From assembly GCA_031254075.1 (NCBI GenBank), contig JAIRVD010000257.1, forward strand, positions 1 to 5,300: a stretch of DNA of 5,300 nt. Reading direction: 5' to 3'. The notes below the pieces were generated by a model. That model ran no database searches and had not been told where the DNA came from. It saw nothing but the letters and a program-made list of their open reading frames with translations. A program made the translations under genes and the position numbers. The DNA is from Clostridiales bacterium (GTDB taxonomy: Bacteria > Bacillota > Clostridia > Lachnospirales > WQUN01). Below, in pieces: positions 1-5,300 of this stretch. Position 1 is the first letter of the stretch; each line of letters opens with the position of its first letter.

Positions 1-197
1 AAAACCAACCCAACGGAATCAGAATGCCGGAAGCCGACAAAGTTTTAAACCACTACGGCTACAGACTTGGAAGGCAGAAAGGGTCACACTGCCAGTATAT
101 AAACAAGCATGGCGATGTGATTACAATAAAGGAAAAGAATCCGCTGGACGCAGTTTATGTAAAGGATATACTACGCAGAATAGGACCGCTTGCCTAA
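1..197 (+). CDS. hicA: HicA family toxin, 3' part (5' end outside window)
   Basis: This is the C-terminal 64 residues or so of a HicA-type mRNA interferase, the toxin of a type II toxin-antitoxin pair that cuts mRNA when its HicB partner is lost. The frame is open from base 3, the first full codon, to the TAA at 195-197. The visible protein carries the family core: a helix (DKVLNHYGY), then RQKGSHCQY with the catalytic-type histidine of the G-S-H motif encoded at 87-89, then a strand (DVITIKEKNPL) and a final helix (VYVKDILRRIG). This is the small dsRBD-like fold of HicA. An ATG lies at 24-26, but the upstream residues NQPNGIR fit the HicA N-terminus (compare the 'NPxNIRF' start of many HicA proteins), so the real start is probably left of the window. 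hicB follows 6 bases downstream. The family call is firm; toxicity is inferred from the family. Confidence 0.85.
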   Translation, partial: NQPNGIRMPEADKVLNHYGYRLGRQKGSHCQYINKHGDVITIKEKNPLDAVYVKDILRRIGPLA

Positions 198-203
198 AAA
201 ATT

Positions 204-557
204 ATGGAAAATAAAAATGTGGATTATTATATGTCATTGCCCTACAACTACATCATTCAGCCGATAAGTGATGAAAGCGGAGATTACTTTTATGGGCGAA
301 TCATGGAATTAGACGGCTGCCAAAGCACAGGCGACAGCTTTGTTGAAGCCTATTCTTGTTTGCGTGAGGCAATGGAAGGATGGATTGAAGTAAAATTGGA
401 AAATGGGTTTACCGTACCCGAGCCGATTTCAAGCAACGATTTCAGCGGTAAATTCATCGTAAGAATACCCAAAACGCTGCACTACAGGCTTTCCGCCGAA
501 GCAGAGAAAGAAGGCGTTTCACTAAATCAATACGCGCTTTATAAATTGAGCTGTTAA
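204..557 (+). CDS. hicB: HicB family antitoxin
   Basis: This 117-residue HicB antitoxin should bind and neutralise the HicA encoded just upstream and, through its C-terminal DNA-binding domain, repress the hicAB promoter. Residues about 9-73 form the partial RNase-H-like HicB domain: the YYMSLPYNY start, GDYFYGRIMELDGCQSTGDS in the middle (compare 'GGYxAxIPELPGCxSxGDT'), then EAYSCLREAMEGWIE and a GFTVPEP end. Residues about 82-114 (GKFIVRIPKTLHYRLSAEAE, then SLNQY) look like a ribbon-helix-helix domain of the Arc/MetJ type, as in HicB proteins that bind DNA as dimers. The ATG at 204 has no good Shine-Dalgarno sequence and lies 6 bases after the hicA stop, so translation is probably coupled to hicA. 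An in-frame ATG at 231 would cut into the conserved start. The toxin-first order is the usual hicAB arrangement. No strong terminator follows. Confidence 0.92.
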   Translation: MENKNVDYYMSLPYNYIIQPISDESGDYFYGRIMELDGCQSTGDSFVEAYSCLREAMEGWIEVKLENGFTVPEPISSNDFSGKFIVRIPKTLHYRLSAEAEKEGVSLNQYALYKLSC

Positions 558-614
558 GGTATCGGATTGCGCTTCATTAAGCAACTCCCTTTGCAGGAAA
601 TTTATTGCACTTAA

Positions 615-645
615 TTAATGTATGTGTTATGTTTCGCGATATAAT
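615..645 (+). promoter_or_regulatory. Probable sigma-A type promoter of the lipoprotein gene
   Basis: A perfect -10 box TATAAT lies at 640-645. The best -35 candidate is weak: TTAATG at 615-620 with a 19-base spacer. A better hexamer, TTGCAC at 605-610, is too far away (29 bases). Transcription would start near 651-653, at or in the G tract, giving a leader of only about 15 bases before the GTG at 667. An A/T-rich stretch lies around the site. The -10 box is seen directly; promoter activity is inferred. Confidence 0.4.
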
Positions 646-652
646 ACATCAA

Positions 653-661
653 GGGGGGGGG
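653..661 (+). promoter_or_regulatory. Nine-G tract acting as ribosome binding site of the lipoprotein gene
   Basis: A run of nine G, preceded by AA, ends 5 bases before the GTG start at 667. GGGGG can pair with the CCUCC core of 16S rRNA through one G-U pair, so the tract is the only plausible Shine-Dalgarno site and helps decide the start. It also lies at or just after the expected transcription start. Homopolymers of this length slip easily during replication, so its length may vary between cells or be a sequencing artefact. Confidence 0.5.
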
Positions 662-666
662 TTATT

Positions 667-1011
667 GTGAAAACGCGTATTTTGCATATTTTCATAGCTA
701 TAACACTGACACTTTCTGCCTGCGGCAACTTGAATTTTTTCGAAAGTGATATAGAAATGCTAACGGAATCAATCATTCAAAATCTTGAAAATGAGGGAGA
801 AGGAGAAATTGAAATAGAAATTGAAACTCCGCCGACCCTAATTGAATCTGAAAGTGATACGGAAACTCCGTCTGTTTTAAACGAAAATGGCAATTATTCA
901 AGAACGCCGGTGAGTACGAGTTATCGACGAATGAAGAAATCAACTTTGTATCCGTCGAAGGTCGCAATAGTTTTGAAGCAGATTTTCTATATCCTAGTGA
1001 CACAGAGGTAA
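667..1011 (+). CDS. Small secreted lipoprotein, N-terminal part, acidic linker; frame-broken
   Basis: I do not recognise the family. Starting at GTG 667 the protein begins with a textbook lipoprotein signal: charged start (KTR), hydrophobic stretch ILHIFIAITLTL, lipobox L-S-A-C with the lipidated Cys at about residue 18. The mature protein should be anchored on the outer face of the cell membrane. After the Cys comes a very acidic linker (about residues 25-75) rich in Glu with E-I-E-I-E-I-E-T and two ETP repeats. GTG 667 is preferred to ATG 622 because 622 lies upstream of the TATAAT box and would add 15 residues ahead of the signal peptide. From about residue 78 the frame gives a basic sequence unlike the rest (RTPVSTSYRRMKK) and stops at 1009-1011, while the adjoining -1 frame carries a sensible C-terminal domain to 1289. 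The gene is therefore split by an indel or by a programmed shift; the intact product would be about 207 residues. Confidence 0.6.
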   Translation: MKTRILHIFIAITLTLSACGNLNFFESDIEMLTESIIQNLENEGEGEIEIEIETPPTLIESESDTETPSVLNENGNYSRTPVSTSYRRMKKSTLYPSKVAIVLKQIFYILVTQR

Positions 1012-1289
1012 TACTTTCCTTTCGCACTTTCCCGATAGAGCGCACGACGGAAACATTTGGCGAATTATCGGTAAGTGTTCCCGCCAATTGGAGAAGATAT
1101 ATGCGGGACAGTAACGGAACTTGGTTTTATCCGACAGATGATAATACGGACGGTTTTTTATTTGTTGGATTTATTAATTTCGGTGTCCAAATACCAGATG
1201 ACACATATGTAAAAAAGGCTGTGATAGAAGAATATTTGGGGCTTTCCGGCAATCGAGAAAATTTTGTTCGAATTGATTCAACTGAATAA
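882..1289 (+). pseudogene. C-terminal half of the split lipoprotein, in the -1 frame
   Basis: This frame is open from 858 (after a TGA at 855-857) to the TAA at 1287-1289 and overlaps the end of the N-terminal part. From about 903 it reads as credible protein: NAGEYELSTNEEINF, VSVEGRNSFEADFLYP, TEVILSFRTFPIER, FGELSVSVPANWRRYM, then NGTWFYPTDDN, GFLFVGFINFGVQIPDD and a final helix VKKAVIEEYLGLSG. Alternating hydrophobic and polar residues suggest a mostly beta domain of about 110-130 residues, with a Trp/Phe/Gly-rich core; I cannot name a family. There is no ribosome site at the internal ATG 1101, which would start in the middle of this domain, so independent translation is unlikely. It is best read as the outer domain of the same lipoprotein, separated by a 1-base loss (or 2-base gain) around 895-910, or joined by slippage at TTTAAAC 876-882. 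Confidence 0.55.
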
Positions 1290-1335
1290 TTTTTCAGATG
1301 TTTACCAAGAATTTCTTAATAATAACTAAAAGCAC

Positions 1336-1364
1336 AAAAAAAACGCGCGAAGCGCGGTTTTTTT
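1336..1364. terminator. Bidirectional intrinsic terminator between convergent genes
   Basis: An 8-base A run (1336-1343) is followed by the stem CGCGC (1344-1348), a 3-base loop GAA, the stem GCGCG (1352-1356), one unpaired G and a T run (1358-1364). Read on the minus strand this is CGCGC-TTC-GCGCG followed by eight T, about 33 bases after the dnaJ stop. Read on the plus strand the hairpin with its T run lies about 50 bases after the lipoprotein stop. It can serve both transcription units. Confidence 0.8.
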
Positions 1365-1396
1365 CGTTACAGCCCTCTTAAATTTATTTATTTTCC

Positions 1397-2536
1397 CTAC
1401 GCAAAGTACCCCTTAACCTTATCAAACCACCGCTTTTTATGATATTTGTATTCATCGCCCATGGCTTCGTTGAAGTTTCGCAGGATATCTTTTTGCTTTT
1501 CGTTCATGACGGTTGGGACGGTGACGTTTAGTTTAACGATTAGGTCGCCGACATTGCGTGGGTTGTGAACGTTAGGAACGCCCTTTCCGCGCAGTTGGAT
1601 TACGGTGCCGGGTTGTGTTCCGGCTTTTACGGAATATTTTTCTTCGCCGCCGTCGAGGGTCGGAACGGAGATTTCGTCGCCGAGCGCGGCTTGCACGAAG
1701 GTGATTGGAATTTCGAGATAGAGATGGCTTCCGTCGCGCGAGAAAAGCTTATGCGGCGATATGGCGACGGTGATGTATAAATCGCCCGCGGGTGCGCCTT
1801 TTTCACCCATTTCGCCCTTGCCGGGAATGCGAATGCTTTGTCCGTTGTCGATGCCCTTGGGTATGTTGACTTCGAGAGTTTTGGTTGTGCGATTGCGTCC
1901 CTGTCCTCGGCAGCCGGTACACGGTTCTTTGATGATTCTGCCCTCGCCCTTACATACGGAACACGGAACGATTTTCGTCATCATTCCTATAAAGCTTTGC
2001 TGAACTTTACGCTCGCTGCCCGTGCCGTTGCAGTGTTTGCAGCTTTCGGCATAAGTGCCGGGCTTCGCGCCGCTTCCGTTGCAGGTCGAACAAGCCTCGT
2101 AGGTTTGCAACTGAACTTCCTTGGTCGCTCCGAACACGGCTTCTTCAAATTTAATATTAACGCGCATTTGCAAATCGGAACCTCGGCGCGGCTTGGGCGT
2201 TCGCGAACGTCCGCCGCTGAAAATATCACCGATATCCATTCCCGCTCCGCTAAAGAACGAACCGAAGATATCATTAATATCCACGCCGCCGTGAAATCCG
2301 CCGCCGCCCTGCTCGAACGCGGCGTGCCCATACTGGTCATACGTCTTTCGCTTCGACGAATCGCTCAGCACGCTGTATGCTTCGCTTATCTCCTTAAACT
2401 TAGCCTCCGCAGTCTTATCACCCGGATTCGCGTCCGGGTGATACTGCTTTGCCAGTTTTCGATAAGCCTTTTTTATTTCGTCATCGCTTGCGCTGCGCCC
2501 AACACCAAGCTGTTCATAAAAATCTTTCTTAGCCAT
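1397..2536 (-). CDS. dnaJ: Chaperone protein DnaJ (Hsp40)
   Basis: This is the cytoplasmic J-domain co-chaperone that binds unfolded clients, hands them to DnaK and stimulates DnaK ATP hydrolysis. At 379 residues it is full length for a type I DnaJ (about 375-380). Domains in order are: a J domain, about 5-72, with the essential His33-Pro34-Asp35; a Gly/Phe-rich region, about 76-110, with the [10 protein letters not shown] and DIGDIF motifs; and a zinc-binding region, about 149-213, with four C-x-x-C-x-G-x-G repeats (Cys 149/152, 166/169, 192/195, 206/209), all eight Cys present. Two substrate-binding beta domains follow to about 340, then a C-terminal dimer segment. The ATG at 2534-2536 is 18 bases after the dnaK stop; a GGGGG at 2544-2548 serves as a wobble-type ribosome site 7 bases ahead of it. 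It is the last gene of the operon, followed by the terminator at 1336-1364. Nothing looks broken. Confidence 0.98.
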   Translation of the reverse strand: MAKKDFYEQLGVGRSASDDEIKKAYRKLAKQYHPDANPGDKTAEAKFKEISEAYSVLSDSSKRKTYDQYGHAAFEQGGGGFHGGVDINDIFGSFFSGAGMDIGDIFSGGRSRTPKPRRGSDLQMRVNIKFEEAVFGATKEVQLQTYEACSTCNGSGAKPGTYAESCKHCNGTGSERKVQQSFIGMMTKIVPCSVCKGEGRIIKEPCTGCRGQGRNRTTKTLEVNIPKGIDNGQSIRIPGKGEMGEKGAPAGDLYITVAISPHKLFSRDGSHLYLEIPITFVQAALGDEISVPTLDGGEEKYSVKAGTQPGTVIQLRGKGVPNVHNPRNVGDLIVKLNVTVPTVMNEKQKDILRNFNEAMGDEYKYHKKRWFDKVKGYFA

Positions 2537-2554
2537 TGTAACGCCCCCGCGCTC

Positions 2555-4429
<1,875 letters not shown>

Positions 4430-5014
4430 TTAGTTTGCAACTTTTACCATGGCAGGTCGAATTACCCGCTCTTTGTGTACATATCCTTTTTGCAGAACTT
4501 CCGCGACTACGTTTTCGCCGAAATTTTCGTCTTCCGTGTGGGCGACGGCGTAGTGATGATGAGCGTTAAAGTCCACACCGGGTTCCGTCGCGATTGCTTT
4601 TACACCGAGTTCTTCAAGCGTGTTGTCAAACTGACGCGCTATCATTTCTATTCCTTTGTAAAAATTATTTTCTTTGTCGTCGCAGGCATTCAGCGCACGT
4701 TCGAAATTATCCACAATCGGAAGAAGCTTCTCGCACGCGGCACGAATTCCGTCGTCATATCGTCCGGCTTTTTCTTTATCCGTTCGCTTTCGGTAATTGT
4801 CGAACTCAGCCAAACATCGCTGGTATTTATCCAGCATTTCGCCGTACTTTGCATCCGCGCTTTGCGGCTGCGGCGCGTCTATGATTTCCGGTTCTTCTTC
4901 CGCGTCATTACCTTTGCTGTACTCGCCTTCAAACATTTCATCTTGCAGCTCGGTTATTTCGTCGAAAATATTATCCGGATTTAATTCGAAAATATTTTTT
5001 TTGTGTTTTTTCAT
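4430..5014 (-). CDS. grpE: Nucleotide exchange factor GrpE
   Basis: GrpE binds the ATPase domain of DnaK as a dimer and releases ADP, resetting the chaperone cycle; in many bacteria it also acts as a thermosensor. The chosen product is 194 residues, close to the family norm. The first 53 residues or so are acidic and probably disordered. A long coiled-coil helix region runs from about 54 to 135, with YGEMLDKYQRCLAEFDNYRKR and IVDNFERAL typical of the family. The C-terminal beta-wing domain follows, with GVDFNAHHHYAV (family usually FDPxxHEAV, so Tyr replaces the usual Glu) and the highly conserved end VLQKGYVHKERVIRPAMVKV. The ATG at 5012-5014 is chosen because GAGAGG lies 6 bases ahead and it overlaps the hrcA stop as ATGA. 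A longer in-frame start at 5138-5140 lies inside hrcA and adds 42 unrelated residues. Confidence 0.97.
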   Translation of the reverse strand: MKKHKKNIFELNPDNIFDEITELQDEMFEGEYSKGNDAEEEPEIIDAPQPQSADAKYGEMLDKYQRCLAEFDNYRKRTDKEKAGRYDDGIRAACEKLLPIVDNFERALNACDDKENNFYKGIEMIARQFDNTLEELGVKAIATEPGVDFNAHHHYAVAHTEDENFGENVVAEVLQKGYVHKERVIRPAMVKVAN

Positions 5015-5300
5015 TGCTGACCTCTCTCGTTTCGTAATCCTAAAGCTTCTATTACATGAGCAATATTTTGCAAAATTCCCGAAAGCACCGACACGGCTTG
5101 CGCGTAATCCATTCGAATTGGCCCGATTAGCGCAATGCAACCCGTACTTTGATTGTCAATCGTGTAATTCGCTTTTATTAAACTGCACGCCTTCAGCAAA
5201 TCAAGCGTATTTTCCGCACCGATTATAATTTCTATACCGTTCGGCTTCGCAAGCGTTTGCCCCAAAATCGCGAAAAGCGATGCTCTGTCTTCAAGCGCGT
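5011..5300 (-). CDS. hrcA: Heat-inducible transcription repressor HrcA, 3' end (5' part outside window)
   Basis: These are the last 95 residues or so of HrcA, the repressor that binds the CIRCE inverted repeat and holds down class I heat-shock genes until GroEL is drawn away by unfolded protein. The visible part begins ALEDRASLFAILGQ and continues NGIEIIIGAEN (family: 'GIxVxIGxEN'), CSLIKANYTI, then TGCIALIGPIRMDYAQAVSVL, which matches the conserved 'GxIGxIGPTRMDYxxVI' end of the family. A tail of about 30 residues ends at the TGA (5011-5013). The N-terminal winged-helix DNA-binding domain lies beyond the right edge, as does the expected CIRCE site. The stop overlaps the grpE ATG (ATGA, 5011-5014), which suggests translational coupling. 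A TTG at 5263-5265 is only an internal Leu codon. Confidence 0.94.
   Translation of the reverse strand, partial: ALEDRASLFAILGQTLAKPNGIEIIIGAENTLDLLKACSLIKANYTIDNQSTGCIALIGPIRMDYAQAVSVLSGILQNIAHVIEALGLRNERGQQ

Noticed and set aside
567..584. Possible hairpin after hicB (GCTT-CATT-AAGC)
   Set aside because: The stem is only 4 bp, with two G-C pairs and no T run, so I do not call a terminator.
622..666. ATG at 622 as the start of the lipoprotein
   Set aside because: It lies upstream of the TATAAT box and would place 15 extra residues before an otherwise canonical lipoprotein signal peptide; GTG 667 has the G-rich ribosome site.
773..1087. Minus-strand frame of 104 codons opposite the lipoprotein gene
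   Set aside because: Its protein is low in complexity and mirrors the Glu-rich repeats of the plus strand (Phe/Gln/Leu runs). No ribosome site or promoter is seen.
1101..1289. Separate 62-residue gene starting at ATG 1101
   Set aside because: No ribosome site precedes it, and the same frame is open for over 200 bases upstream with protein-like sequence, so it is the tail of the split lipoprotein.
5015..5140. Upstream extension of grpE to the ATG at 5138-5140
   Set aside because: It would overlap hrcA by over 120 bases and add 42 residues not seen in GrpE; the ATG at 5012-5014 has a ribosome site and the usual ATGA overlap.

Overview
The window looks like chromosomal DNA from a low-to-medium-GC Gram-positive bacterium, most likely Bacillota and probably of the Clostridia type. 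The main reasons are the gene order hrcA-grpE-dnaK-dnaJ and a DnaK that lacks the roughly 25-residue N-terminal-lobe insert typical of Gram-negative DnaK proteins. Strong AGGAGG-type ribosome sites and a HicB of a kind common in that group agree with this. The lineage is inferred from sequence character alone and no search was run.

Left part, plus strand (1-1289). The window opens inside a hicA toxin gene, whose 5' end lies outside. It is followed 6 bases later by a complete hicB antitoxin gene, making a type II toxin-antitoxin pair. After a gap of about 110 bases that holds a TATAAT box and a run of nine G comes a gene for a small secreted lipoprotein. It has a clean signal peptide and lipobox, then a very acidic repetitive linker. 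Its reading frame is broken: the N-terminal half ends at 1011, and the C-terminal half continues in the -1 frame to 1289. A TTTAAAC heptamer sits in the correct phase for a -1 slip, but a simple indel is the plainer explanation.

Middle (1290-1396). This convergent intergenic region holds a GC-rich hairpin flanked by A and T runs. It can end transcription from both sides.

Right part, minus strand (1397-5300). This is the class I heat-shock operon, read right to left: the 3' end of hrcA (repressor), grpE (nucleotide exchange factor), dnaK (Hsp70) and dnaJ (Hsp40). hrcA and grpE overlap by ATGA. The other junctions are 27 and 18 bases, with no internal promoter or CIRCE operator visible. DnaJ delivers clients and stimulates DnaK ATP hydrolysis, GrpE releases ADP, and HrcA is expected to repress the operon from a CIRCE site upstream of hrcA, beyond the window. 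All three chaperone genes look intact, with all signature motifs.

I see no clear new multi-gene system. The points worth a second look are the split lipoprotein gene and the G tract just ahead of its start.
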